Below are positions 18,785 through 28,097 of a stretch of 64,000 nt of DNA, piece after piece (position 1 is the first letter of the stretch; every line of letters starts with the position of its first letter). The stretch spans positions 139,178 through 203,177 of the forward strand of contig NZ_JAYVPL010000158.1 of the NCBI RefSeq assembly GCF_043757465.1. The letters run 5' to 3'. Source of the DNA: Armatimonas sp043757465. Its GTDB lineage: Bacteria; Armatimonadota; Armatimonadia; Armatimonadales; Armatimonadaceae. The notes beneath the pieces are model-generated. The model had not been told where the DNA came from and ran no database searches. It worked only from the letters and a program-made list of their open reading frames with translations. A program made the translations under genes and the position numbers.

Positions 18785-19400
18785 ATAGGGACAAGTGCAC
18801 TTTTTGCGGTGACTGGCTGGGCGGGCGAATCTGCCCAGGAGGCTTTGGCGGGGATCGTCTCGCCCTTCATGACCAGAGAGAGAGGGGGCCGAGCTGTGAG
18901 TCGTCTTGCAGCTGTTTGTTGTAGAGGACAATCGCTCCACTGCCGACACTACAGCCCTCCCCGATAGAAATAGTACCCAATTTCATCACGCGGTCCTCAA
19001 AGCGGCTAGGTTTGCGATTTATAGGTTCGAATGAGGATTTTTTTGCCCCAAAGACCACCCCGAAGGCAAGTAGCACACTCGTCGTAATGCTAAGTGAGGC
19101 CGGGCCTGGAAGTAGTATCCGGGAAACCCTCAAAGTGCTCCCGCTGGGGGAGGCGCAAGCTGGGCACGCCCATCCAGATTTGCCCCGGCTCCGACTCGGT
19201 TTGTGCCGCGTCTCTCAGGTCGCAGAGCCATTGCTAAGATGGTCTCGATGCCACGAGGAAGCACCAAAGTAACTCTATCACCGTGCCGGATGCCTCGCGA
19301 CTGAAGGGCATGTGCCCATTGATTGGTGAGTTTCTCTACTGCCGCATAGGACAGTGCTCCTGAATCAGAAAGACAAAGTCCGACATACTTAACATAGATT
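18785..19400 (-). pseudogene. Degraded Pls/PosA-type NRPS-like gene (adenylation start and LbetaH tail only)
   Basis: On the minus strand, from about 19,400 an adenylation-domain opening is readable (ALSYAAVEKLTNQWAHAL, HGDRVTLVLPRGIETIL). It jumps near 19,200 to the far C-terminal region: IWMGVPSLRLPQREHFEGF in a second frame, then hydrophobic segments and a left-handed beta-helix acyltransferase tail (KLGTISIGEGCSVGSGAIVL) in a third. A further 2-nt shift in a CTCTCT run near 18,893 breaks the tail, which then continues as SLVMKGETIPAKASWA. The core of the adenylation domain and the carrier domain are gone. The match to the Pls/PosA NRPS family is from memory of its end motifs. Confidence 0.6.
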
Positions 19401-19526
19401 TTCGGTCAGCCTAGTGTCATAATAAATGCGGCCTCCTCCTATTGCGAAAAGAAGCCTAGGAAAAGTTCCTGTGGGATTGCTTAATCGCTGTAGGAGAAAG
19501 TCTCGTTTTGGAAAGGAGTTTTGGCT

Positions 19527-20420
19527 ATGGAACGAAAAAAAGCGACAGACTATCCGCAAGAGCTACTCAACTTATTTGACATCTATGTGCATGGGGGAAT
19601 TGACCGCCGGACGTTTCTGGAGGGAGCGCAGAAGTTCGCCACCGGGACACTCACGGCGACTATGATTTGGGAGAGCCTGCGGCCCAACTATGCGTGGGCT
19701 CAACAAGTCCCCAAAGACGACAAACGGATCAAGACTGAGATCGTCACAGTTCCCTCGCCCAAGGGCAATACGAGTATCAAGGGCTATCTCGCAAAGCCAG
19801 CAACAGCCAAGGGGAAGCTGCCCGTGGTGCTGGTAATCCATGAAAACCGTGGCTTGAATCCCTATATTGAGGATGTGGCGCGGCGGCTGGCGACGGAGAA
19901 CTTTATCGCCTTCGCCCCCGATGGGCTCACGTCCGTGGGTGGCTACCCGGGTGACGATGAAAAAGGCGGGACACTATTTCGGACCGTAGATAAGCAGAGG
20001 ATGAACGAGGATTTTATCGCGGCGGCACACTGGCTGAAGGCGCGCCCCGATAGCAACGGCAAGCTTGGTGCCGTCGGCTTTTGTTTTGGGGGCGGCGTGG
20101 TTAATATGCTAGCCGTCACTCTTGGGGCAGAACTTGCTGCGGGCGTGCCGTTCTACGGTGCTCAGCCGCCTGCCGCCGATGCCGCGAAGATTAAATCGCC
20201 TTTGCTCATTCAGAACGGCGGTCTGGACAAGCGCATCCTCGACGGCTCGCCTGCCTTTGAAGAAGTGCTCAAGGCCAACCATGTCCCGTTCACGACCCAT
20301 GTCTACGAGGGAGCCAACCACGGCTTCCATAATGACACCACGCCGCGCTACGACGAAACAAACGCCAAGCTGGCGTGGAAGCGGACACTCGAATTTTTCA
20401 ATAAACACACGCGCCGTTAG
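19527..20420 (+). CDS. Dienelactone hydrolase-family protein with Tat-type signal
   Basis: 297-residue alpha/beta hydrolase. GFCFGGGVVN gives the cysteine nucleophile of dienelactone hydrolases; the acid and base follow (NGGLDKRI and GANHGFHND). The N-terminus has DRRTFLEGAQKFATG and a hydrophobic stretch ending in YAWAQ, a twin-arginine export signal at residues about 26-60. ATG 19527 has AAGGAG 8 nt upstream, favoured over TTG 19521. It follows a degraded region, so it probably has its own promoter. The substrate is unknown; in this setting it could hydrolyse an ester or lactone on the glycan. Confidence 0.85.
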   Translation: MERKKATDYPQELLNLFDIYVHGGIDRRTFLEGAQKFATGTLTATMIWESLRPNYAWAQQVPKDDKRIKTEIVTVPSPKGNTSIKGYLAKPATAKGKLPVVLVIHENRGLNPYIEDVARRLATENFIAFAPDGLTSVGGYPGDDEKGGTLFRTVDKQRMNEDFIAAAHWLKARPDSNGKLGAVGFCFGGGVVNMLAVTLGAELAAGVPFYGAQPPAADAAKIKSPLLIQNGGLDKRILDGSPAFEEVLKANHVPFTTHVYEGANHGFHNDTTPRYDETNAKLAWKRTLEFFNKHTRR

Positions 20421-20433
20421 ACATGGGATCTTT

Positions 20434-22161
20434 ATGCAACACTCTTCATTCCTCAATTTATGCGCCTTCGCTTTGACTCTGGGCACGCTAACCGAACCGG
20501 CACGGGCACAGGCTCCACCCACGAAACCCAATGTGCTCTTTATTGCCGTGGACGATCTTCGTCCCGAGCTAGGCTGCTACGGCAACACGGTTATTAAGTC
20601 GCCTAATATTGACCGTCTTGCAAAATCCGGTATGGTCTTTTTGCAGGCGTACTGCCAGCAAGCCGTGTGCTCCCCGTCTCGTAGCTCGCTACTTACGGGC
20701 CGTCGCCCCGATGCGACCAAGGTCTGGGACTTGGTGACGCACTTCCGCGCCGCCTTGCCTGATGCCGTAACTCTACCGCAGACGTTCAAGCAAAACGGCT
20801 ACCACACAGCAGCGCTCAATAAGATCTACCACCACGGCTATGAAGACGGGCGCTCGTGGAGCGAGCCACACTGGTACTCCAGCGGTCAGACCATCGATAC
20901 CGACCAAACCGACTACACCAAGCGCACGGTTGTCCGAGTTCCCGGCGGCGTCAAAGAGTTCTCCAAAGAGCTTCCCACCGCCGATGCCGACGATCCCAAG
21001 GCGAAGAAAGGCCCGGCATTTGAGCGCAGCCCCAAGCCCGAAGACCAGCTCCCCGACGGCGCTGCCGCCGCTGAGGCTGTCAAGCGACTGCACTCCCTGA
21101 AACAGACGGGCAAGCCGTTCTTTCTCGCGGTGGGCATGGCCAAGCCGCACCTGCCGTTTATCTCGCCGCAAAAGTACTGGGACCTCTACGACCCGAGTAA
21201 GATTCCCGGTGCGGACAACGACACGCTCCCCGAGGGTGCGCCCAAGTTCGCCGGACACGACAACGGCGAGCTTCACGGCTACCCCAATATCCCCGCAGGC
21301 AACCCAATCTCGCCGGAGCTAAGCCGCGAGCTGCGCCACGGCTACTACGCGGCGATTAGCTACATGGACGCTCAAGTGGGGAAAGTGCTGGATGCGCTGA
21401 AGGCCGAGGGGCTGGATAAAAACACGATTGTCGTGCTCTGGGGCGACCATGGCTGGCAGCTCGGGGATCACGGGCTCTGGCACAAACACACCAACTTTGA
21501 GCGAGCCACGCATGCGCCGCTGATTATCAGTGTCCCCGGCATGAAGAACGCGGGGAAGAAAACCGTGTCGCTTGCCGAGTTTGTGGACATCTACCCGACG
21601 CTGGCGGAGCTGGCCGGACTCTCCGTACCAGTGGGTCTGGATGGCACGAGCCTGAAGCCGATCTTAGACAATCCGTCGGCCTCCGTGAAGAAAGTCGCGA
21701 TCAGCCAGTACCCGCGCAGTGCCGACGGTGAGCCGGTGATGGGCTACAGTGTCCGTGACCCGCGCTGGCGGCTCACTCTCTGGCGGAGCCGAAAGACCAA
21801 CGCGACAATCGCCACAGAGCTCTACGATGAGCAAAACGACCCCAAAGAGCTTGTCAATGTCGCCAGCAAGCCCGAGAATGCGGTAATAATCGCACGACTG
21901 ACGGCGGAGCTAGAGGTGGCCTACAAGGGAATCGGGGCAGTAGCAATACCAAAGATTCTGCCTGCGGCAAAGCCTGCGACGGATCGAAACATACTCTTTG
22001 ACAAGCGCGACACCAACAAAGACGGCAAGCTGACATTTGAGGAGTTCATGATGGGCCAGAAAGACCCAGAACAGGCCAAAGAGCGCTTCGCAAAATTCGA
22101 TGCGAACAAAGACGGTGTGTTAAGCCGCGAGGAGTTTGTGAAGATGGGAAAACAGAGCTAA
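20434..22161 (+). CDS. Iduronate-2-sulfatase-like sulfatase with C-terminal EF-hands
   Basis: 575 residues. Signal peptide of about 26 residues (ends ARAQ). The core opens KPNVLFIAVDDLRPELGCYG, and the site is C79-S-P-S-R followed by SSLLTGRRPD, features of iduronate-2-sulfatase-like S1 enzymes, which take 2-O-sulfate from uronic acids. A C-terminal extension carries two EF-hand calcium loops, DTNKDGKLTFEE and DANKDGVLSREE. Close relative of the gene at 23,558, which lacks the EF-hands. It starts 13 nt after the hydrolase. Confidence 0.9.
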   Translation: MQHSSFLNLCAFALTLGTLTEPARAQAPPTKPNVLFIAVDDLRPELGCYGNTVIKSPNIDRLAKSGMVFLQAYCQQAVCSPSRSSLLTGRRPDATKVWDLVTHFRAALPDAVTLPQTFKQNGYHTAALNKIYHHGYEDGRSWSEPHWYSSGQTIDTDQTDYTKRTVVRVPGGVKEFSKELPTADADDPKAKKGPAFERSPKPEDQLPDGAAAAEAVKRLHSLKQTGKPFFLAVGMAKPHLPFISPQKYWDLYDPSKIPGADNDTLPEGAPKFAGHDNGELHGYPNIPAGNPISPELSRELRHGYYAAISYMDAQVGKVLDALKAEGLDKNTIVVLWGDHGWQLGDHGLWHKHTNFERATHAPLIISVPGMKNAGKKTVSLAEFVDIYPTLAELAGLSVPVGLDGTSLKPILDNPSASVKKVAISQYPRSADGEPVMGYSVRDPRWRLTLWRSRKTNATIATELYDEQNDPKELVNVASKPENAVIIARLTAELEVAYKGIGAVAIPKILPAAKPATDRNILFDKRDTNKDGKLTFEEFMMGQKDPEQAKERFAKFDANKDGVLSREEFVKMGKQS

Positions 22162-22163
22162 GC

Positions 22164-23561
22164 ATGCAACCCAATATTGTCCTGATCTACACCGACGACT
22201 TAGGTTTTGGCGATGTGGGCTGCTACGGTGCGAAGTTGGTGAAGACCCCAAATATAGACCGCATTGCTCGCGAGGGGCTGCGCTTCACCGATGCCCATGC
22301 GCCGTCAGCAACCTGCACGCCGTCGCGCTATGCCTTGCTCACGGGGGAGTACGCCTGGCGCAAGCCCGGTACGGGGGTGCTGCCGGGCAACGCCGCGATG
22401 ATTATCGAGCCGGGACGCACCACGGTTGCGTCGGTGCTTCAGAGGGCAGGCTACGCCACAGGGATCGTGGGGAAGTGGCACCTAGGTCTTGGGGCCGTGG
22501 GAGGGCCAGATTGGAACGAGCGCATCACTCCTGGTCCATCCCAGGTCGGCTTTGACTACCACTTTCTCATGGCCGCCACGGGAGATCGTGTGCCCTGTGT
22601 TTATATCGAGAACGAGCAGGTTGTTGGCTTGACCAGAACCGACCCCATCCAAGTACGCTACGGCAAGGAAAACTACGATGGCGAGCTTGACGGTGTCCGC
22701 GATAGAGCCAGCCTGCGTATGGACTGGAGCCAGGGACACAATCAGGCCGTGGTCACTGGAATCGGGCGCATCGGCTACATGAAAGGTGGCAAGTCGGCGC
22801 ACTGGATTGATGAGGACATGGCCGATGTCTTTACGAAGAAAGCCGTTGCCTTCCTAGAAAAGAACAAAGCGCGTCCGTTTTTCCTCTCGTTCAACACCCA
22901 TGATATTCACGTCCCACGCGTCCCACACAAGCGTTTTGTCGGCAAGACCCCGATGGGGCCACGCGGCGACGCGATTGCTGAGCTGGACTGGTGTGTTGGG
23001 GAGATTTTAAAGGCTCTTGACCGGCTCAAGCTCACGAAAAACACGCTTGTGATCTTCTCTAGCGACAACGGACCCGTGCTCGACGATGGCTACAAAGATG
23101 GAGCGGTCGAAAAGCTCGGCGACCACAAGCCCGCGGGGCCGTGGCGTGGTGGCAAGTATAGCCTCTTTGAGGGCGGGACACGCGTCCCGTTTTTGGTTCG
23201 CTGGCCGGCGCGTGTCAAGCCGGGTACTTCCGAGGCGCTGGTCTGTCAAGTGGATTTTCTGGCGTCGCTTGCTGCCCTCACAGGCCAGAGCTACGACAAG
23301 CGCACTGCTCCTGATAGTGAGAACATCCTCGCTGCGTTTCTGGGCGAATCAAAAACAGGCCGCACGACTCTGGTGGAGCATGCGGGGACACTCACTCTGC
23401 GCGAGGGAAACTGGAAGTTCATCAAGCAGAATCGTCAGCTCTATGACCTCACCACAGACCCCGGCGAGACCATCAATATCGCCGCTAAGTTCCCCGAACG
23501 CGTCATCACGATGGCCGCCGCGCTAGAAAAAATTCGTGGCGTCGGAGCAACCCGACCGTGA
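22164..23561 (+). CDS. Sulfatase (S1 family), no signal peptide
   Basis: 465 residues; opens directly with MQPNIVLIYTDDLGFGDVG, without a leader. Formylglycine site C51-T-P-S-R followed by YALLTGEYAWR. VGKWHLGLG, FNTHDIHVPRVPH and FSSDNGPVLDDG supply the other metal and sulfate contacts. It starts 2 nt after the previous stop and overlaps the next gene, so the group is one transcript. Related to the secreted sulfatase at 14,368. Confidence 0.92.
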   Translation: MQPNIVLIYTDDLGFGDVGCYGAKLVKTPNIDRIAREGLRFTDAHAPSATCTPSRYALLTGEYAWRKPGTGVLPGNAAMIIEPGRTTVASVLQRAGYATGIVGKWHLGLGAVGGPDWNERITPGPSQVGFDYHFLMAATGDRVPCVYIENEQVVGLTRTDPIQVRYGKENYDGELDGVRDRASLRMDWSQGHNQAVVTGIGRIGYMKGGKSAHWIDEDMADVFTKKAVAFLEKNKARPFFLSFNTHDIHVPRVPHKRFVGKTPMGPRGDAIAELDWCVGEILKALDRLKLTKNTLVIFSSDNGPVLDDGYKDGAVEKLGDHKPAGPWRGGKYSLFEGGTRVPFLVRWPARVKPGTSEALVCQVDFLASLAALTGQSYDKRTAPDSENILAAFLGESKTGRTTLVEHAGTLTLREGNWKFIKQNRQLYDLTTDPGETINIAAKFPERVITMAAALEKIRGVGATRP

Positions 23562-25030
23562 AGCTCGCGCTTGTAGCCCTCACCCTCCTCCTGGTTCCCC
23601 CTTCGCTTGCCGGAGGGGGTCGCGAGCAGTCGAGCGGGGGGAGGTTTAATGTGCTTTTTATCGCCGTGGATGACCTGCGACCGGAGCTAGGCTGCTACGG
23701 TGTCAAAGAGGCACAGTCGCCCAATATAGATCGTCTGGCCAAGTCCGGAATGCTCTTCACACGCCACTATGCTGCCGTCGCGACCTGCGGGGCCTCGCGC
23801 TACGCACTTCTCACCGGGCGCTCGCCCGCTCGCTCCGGCGTCACGGCCAGCAACGAGGCGTTTTATCAAGGCAAGACAGCGCTTGATCCCACGTTGCTCT
23901 CGGGCGCTCAGACACTGCCTGAGCTCTTTCGGCGCAGTGGCTACCAGACCGTCAATATCGGGAAAATCTCCCACACCGCCGATGGTAGGGTCTACGCCTA
24001 CAATGGCACGGGCGACGGTCGCCCTGAGCTGCCCCATGCCTGGGACGCGCTCCCGACCCCGTTTGGCGGTTGGAAGCGTGGCTGGGGCATCTTCTTTGCC
24101 TACGAAAACGGTAAGCACCGTGAGGATGGCCAGGGCAATAACGCGCTGATGGAGTTCACCGCCAAGAACGACGATGACCTCCCCGATGGTCAGATGGCAC
24201 AGGAGGCCATCTCGCAGCTCAAGGGTTTTAAAAACTCCGGTAAGCCGTTCTTTCTCGGGCTGGGATTCTTCAAACCGCATCTGCCCTTTGTCACTCCGAA
24301 GCAGGACTGGGACGCGTTTGAAGGGAAGGCTATCTCGCTCCCAAAATCGCCGATGAAGCCCGATGCACCCTACTGGCACGCCAGCTCCGAGTTCTATAAA
24401 TATTCTCTGCCGTTTGCCAAAGCGCAGCCCCTCGACGACGAAGCCAAGCGCACGGCGCGGCGGGCGTATCTTGCCTGCGTTCGCTACACGGATCGGCAAG
24501 TCGGAAAAGTGCTCGATGCGCTCAAGGCTGAGGGCTTAGACAAAAATACAATTGTGGTGGTCTGGGGCGACCACGGCTGGCATCTGGGTGAGCAGCAGAT
24601 CTGGGGCAAGCACAGCCCCTTCGAGCGCGCCGTGCGCAGCACCCTCATCGTCCGCGCTCCGGGCGTCGGTAAACCTGGAGAAATCAGCGACGCGTTGATC
24701 GAGAGTGGCGATCTCTACCCGACCCTCACCCAGCTCTGCCAGCCAAGTTTCACCCAGACCCGCTATCCGCTCGATGGCAAGAGCTTTGCCGCAGTGCTCG
24801 CAGGCAAGCAATCCACGGTCCGCGACTCTGCAATCAGCTACTGGCAAGACACCGTCACCGTGCGAACCGCCACGCACCGCCTCATCGCCCGGCGCACCAA
24901 AGACGGCACAGGCTTTACAGACATCGCCCTCTACGATCTATCGAAAGACTTGGATAATACGGTAAATCTTGCTAGTCGTGAGCCTGATTTTGTTGCAGCG
25001 CTCCTCCCGAAAATCCCGCAACGTCTATGA
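23558..25030 (+). CDS. Secreted iduronate-2-sulfatase-like sulfatase
   Basis: 490 residues with a signal peptide (cleavage around residues 18-20). The core FNVLFIAVDDLRPELGCYG matches the gene at 20,434. The signature is C77-G-A-S-R, the C-x-A-S-R variant accepted by FGE. A WGDHGWHLGEQQIWGKH block gives the late metal and sulfate ligands. ATGA/GTGA-type overlaps on both sides show tight coupling. Confidence 0.9.
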   Translation: MKLALVALTLLLVPPSLAGGGREQSSGGRFNVLFIAVDDLRPELGCYGVKEAQSPNIDRLAKSGMLFTRHYAAVATCGASRYALLTGRSPARSGVTASNEAFYQGKTALDPTLLSGAQTLPELFRRSGYQTVNIGKISHTADGRVYAYNGTGDGRPELPHAWDALPTPFGGWKRGWGIFFAYENGKHREDGQGNNALMEFTAKNDDDLPDGQMAQEAISQLKGFKNSGKPFFLGLGFFKPHLPFVTPKQDWDAFEGKAISLPKSPMKPDAPYWHASSEFYKYSLPFAKAQPLDDEAKRTARRAYLACVRYTDRQVGKVLDALKAEGLDKNTIVVVWGDHGWHLGEQQIWGKHSPFERAVRSTLIVRAPGVGKPGEISDALIESGDLYPTLTQLCQPSFTQTRYPLDGKSFAAVLAGKQSTVRDSAISYWQDTVTVRTATHRLIARRTKDGTGFTDIALYDLSKDLDNTVNLASREPDFVAALLPKIPQRL

Positions 25031-25896
25031 AGCCGAAGCTAACTCTCACCTACGAGCCGGGTTGGCTCACAGTATCGGGGGGACATCTTCCGGGGCCGCT
25101 GACGATTCACTATCTGGAAGCCTACTGCCGGGCGGGTTCTACCGATGCGGACTGGGTGACGCACACGGTGATTCCCCATAAAACCGAGGTGCTCGCGCAG
25201 CGCACGGAGGGGACACAGGTACGGCTCAGGGATACGCTTGCCGATGGTGTCACCGTGACCCACACACTCACCGCAAAGGCGGACAATATTGATTTCCAGT
25301 TGGTCGCGCATAACCCCGGTGTGCAGCGTTCCGAGGCGCACTGGGCGCAGCCCTGCATCCGACTCAGTGCATTTCTGGGCCTCGATGAAAAATCCGCCAG
25401 CAATGCCACGGACTATCTGCCGCGCTGCTTTCTCTTTTTCGACGGCAAGCAAACCGCTCTCCCCACACGCGATTGGGCAACGAAAGGCCGCTACATGCCG
25501 GGCCAGACTTGGTGCCCGGCGCATATTCCCCGCACCGATGTCAACCCGCGCCCCCTCAGCCCCCTTGTTCCCAGCAACGGTCTGATCGGGGCGGTCAGTG
25601 GCGACGGCAAATGGCTCTTTGCCACCGCCTGGGAGCCGTATCAAGAGCTCTTCCAGGGCGTTATCCGTTGCCTCCATTCCGACTTTCGCCTCGGAGGGCT
25701 ATTGCCGGGCGAGACAAAGAAAATCCGGGGGAAAATCTATCTCGTCCCCAACAACCTCCCTGATCTCCTGAAGCGCTACGAAAAAGACTTCCCGGAGCAC
25801 ACGAAGAAACCACGAATTCCCCCGAGACACCTGCCGAGCTTGACTGCTGGGAGCCACTTTGGCCGGAGCGGTACGCGTTCAAGGACTGGTATTTAG
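25027..25896 (+). CDS. Conserved protein of unknown function, probable C-terminal frameshift
   Basis: 289 residues as read, no signal peptide. Beta-rich, with motifs HYLEAYCRAGSTDADWV, RSEAHWAQPCIR, SPLVPSNGLIG and GVIRCLHSDFRLGG. I believe relatives occur next to sulfatases in other sulfatase-rich bacteria, but I cannot name a function. After about residue 262 the frame turns poor, while the +2 frame reads a sensible tail (PAELDCWEPLWPERYAF ... ARGKKK) to a stop at 25943. Adding one C to the C5 run at 25819-25823 would join the two, so this is either a sequencing error or a real frameshift. It overlaps the preceding sulfatase by ATGA. Confidence 0.65.
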   Translation: MKPKLTLTYEPGWLTVSGGHLPGPLTIHYLEAYCRAGSTDADWVTHTVIPHKTEVLAQRTEGTQVRLRDTLADGVTVTHTLTAKADNIDFQLVAHNPGVQRSEAHWAQPCIRLSAFLGLDEKSASNATDYLPRCFLFFDGKQTALPTRDWATKGRYMPGQTWCPAHIPRTDVNPRPLSPLVPSNGLIGAVSGDGKWLFATAWEPYQELFQGVIRCLHSDFRLGGLLPGETKKIRGKIYLVPNNLPDLLKRYEKDFPEHTKKPRIPPRHLPSLTAGSHFGRSGTRSRTGI

Positions 25897-25943
25897 ATTG
25901 GTTGACAGCGATGTTGAACACGGCGCGTGGTAAAAAGAAATAG

Positions 25944-26183
25944 TAACTTGCAGCCCGCGTGGCTTCTTCGTATAATTTCTACGGTGCCCGGTACCGCCAA
26001 CGGCTGGCCGCGCGCTTGGTGGCCTGAGGGAGCAAGCATCACAGGGCGCTTCACCGATAGCTTCGGGCATAAAATCACCGTGCTCGCCGCCGCTAACCCC
26101 GAGAAGGGTAGCAATCTCCTCAAGGAAGTCGGAGGGAGTATGCCTCCCGATGAAGCGACGTTCGAGAAATCTGGGAGAGAGAC
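25944..26183 (+). other. Non-coding or decayed gap
   Basis: 240 bp between the frameshifted gene and the next sulfatase. Two short open stretches in different frames look coding-like (SSYNFYGARYRQRLAARLVA, and ITGRFTDSFGHKITVLAAAN), but neither has a start or a family I recognise. Probably gene debris. Confidence 0.35.
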
Positions 26184-28097
26184 GTGCATAAGAGACTGAT
26201 TTTGTTTGTGACGCTGGCCCTGCTTGCCAGCACGACTTGGGCGCAGACGCCGGAGCGGCCTAATATTTTATGGATCGTCAGCGAGGACAACGCGGCGCAG
26301 TGGCTGGGCTGCTACGGGAACAAAGAAGCGCAGACACCGCGCATTGACGCCCTGGCAAAGCGGAGCGTGCTCTTTGAGAAAGCCTACGCCAATGCACCGG
26401 TCTGCGCCGTGTCACGTTGTACACTCCTCAATGGAGCCTACTCCGTCACACTGGGGACGCAGAACATGCGCTCGCGGCACGCTATTCCCACGGAGACGTT
26501 CAAGCCCTATGTCTCCTATTTAAGAGAACAGGGCTACTACTGCACCAACAACGCGAAAACAGACTATAACTTCAAGGGCAACGACGATGCGCTCTGGGAT
26601 ATGTCGTCGAACCAAGCGCACTATAGGAATCGCCCAGTAGGCAAGCCGTTCTTTGCTATTTTCAATATCGAGATCAGCCACGAGAGCAATCTCTTTCCGG
26701 CAAAGGTCAAGACAAACCGCGAGAAGGGCCAGACACCAGAGACGCCGCGCCTCGATCCCAAGACGCTCTTTCTACCGCCGTATGTGCCGGATCTGCCCGA
26801 GATGCGCTCGGACTGGGCGGTCTACCACGACACCATCACAGCGATGGACAAGCTAGTGGGCGTGAAGCTCGATGAGCTAGAGCGCAGTGGACAGGCGGAG
26901 AATACGATTGTCTTCTACTACGCCGACCACGGTGGCCCGACGCCGCGTGGCAAGCGGTATCTAGAAGACACCGGCGTGCATATTCCGCTGCTTGTCCATG
27001 TGCCTAAGAAGTGGCAAGCCCTCTCGCCGTTTACTCCGGGCCAGCGCGTGAGTGAGCTGGTCTCGTTTGTGGACTTCGCCCCGACGCTTCTCTCACTCTG
27101 TGGCCTGAAGAAGCCCGCCCAAATGCAAGGCCGTGCGTTCTTAGGCACCGAGCGAGCCGCGCCGCCCGCAAAGTCAACTGTCTTTCTCTATGCGGATCGT
27201 TTCGATGAGCTCTACGGCATGCGCCGCGCCGTTACTGATGGACGCTTTAAGTACATCCGGCGCTTCATGCCCCACCTGCCGTCGGCTCCTTATAGCTACT
27301 ACCAGATGACCATTCCCGGCTGGGCCGCGTGGCAAAAGGCTTGGCAAGACGGCAAGCTGACGGGCTACCACAAAGCGCTCTGGGAGCCCGCTGAGAGCAC
27401 CGAGGAACTCTTCGATACGCAGAGCGATCCCTGGGAGATAAAGAATCTCGCCCGTGAGCCCGCACAAGCCAAACGACTCGCGACGATGCGTACGCAGCTC
27501 AAAGCCACCATGACGGAGGTACGCGATACAGCGCTTGTTCCCGAGCCGATGTTCGCCGAGCTCATCGGCCAGGGAACCATCCGTGGCTACGTGAATAGCC
27601 CCGCCTTCCCGCTTCAGGAAGTGCTGAACCTCGCGTTTCTGGCCTCGGCGCGCGATCCCAAGAACCTGCCCGCCCTGATCAAGGCGCTCGAATCCCCGCA
27701 CCCTGTGGTCCGCTACTGGGGCGCGCTGGGCTGTGTCACGCTGGGCAGGCAGGCAAAAGTGGCGAAAGAGGCCCTCACCATCAAGATGATCAATGAGTCC
27801 TCCCCCACGGTGCGCATCACCGCGCTCCATGCTATCGCGCTGCTTAGCGCCGAGAAAACCGCAAAGGAAATGATCGCGACCGAGCTAGACGAGACCAAGG
27901 AGGAGTACGTCGCGCAGCTTGCAGTCAATACGCTCACGCAGCTCAATGCCCTCGACACGATTCCGATCTCTTGGGTGGATCGTACTCTCAAGGACGACAA
28001 CGCCAACGAGTACCTGAAGCGGCTCGCTACCAGGCTCTCAGGTGAGGCAAAGCCTGCCGGGAAAAACAAAAAGAAGAAAGCACAAAATAAATTATGA
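26184..28097 (+). CDS. Secreted sulfatase with C-terminal HEAT-like repeats
   Basis: 637 residues. Signal peptide about 20 residues (STTWA-Q). The opening PNILWIVSEDNAAQWLGCYG and the site C74-A-V-S-R followed by CTLLNG resemble the N-sulfoglucosamine sulfohydrolase-like branch, with valine instead of proline at the third position. YYADHGGPTPRGKRY provides the second metal site. After about residue 490, alpha-helical repeats of the HEAT type follow (ALIKALESPHPVVRYWGALG; EALTIKMINESSPTVRITAL), and the chain ends in a lysine-rich tail. Overlaps the next gene by ATGA. Confidence 0.88.
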   Translation: MHKRLILFVTLALLASTTWAQTPERPNILWIVSEDNAAQWLGCYGNKEAQTPRIDALAKRSVLFEKAYANAPVCAVSRCTLLNGAYSVTLGTQNMRSRHAIPTETFKPYVSYLREQGYYCTNNAKTDYNFKGNDDALWDMSSNQAHYRNRPVGKPFFAIFNIEISHESNLFPAKVKTNREKGQTPETPRLDPKTLFLPPYVPDLPEMRSDWAVYHDTITAMDKLVGVKLDELERSGQAENTIVFYYADHGGPTPRGKRYLEDTGVHIPLLVHVPKKWQALSPFTPGQRVSELVSFVDFAPTLLSLCGLKKPAQMQGRAFLGTERAAPPAKSTVFLYADRFDELYGMRRAVTDGRFKYIRRFMPHLPSAPYSYYQMTIPGWAAWQKAWQDGKLTGYHKALWEPAESTEELFDTQSDPWEIKNLAREPAQAKRLATMRTQLKATMTEVRDTALVPEPMFAELIGQGTIRGYVNSPAFPLQEVLNLAFLASARDPKNLPALIKALESPHPVVRYWGALGCVTLGRQAKVAKEALTIKMINESSPTVRITALHAIALLSAEKTAKEMIATELDETKEEYVAQLAVNTLTQLNALDTIPISWVDRTLKDDNANEYLKRLATRLSGEAKPAGKNKKKKAQNKL

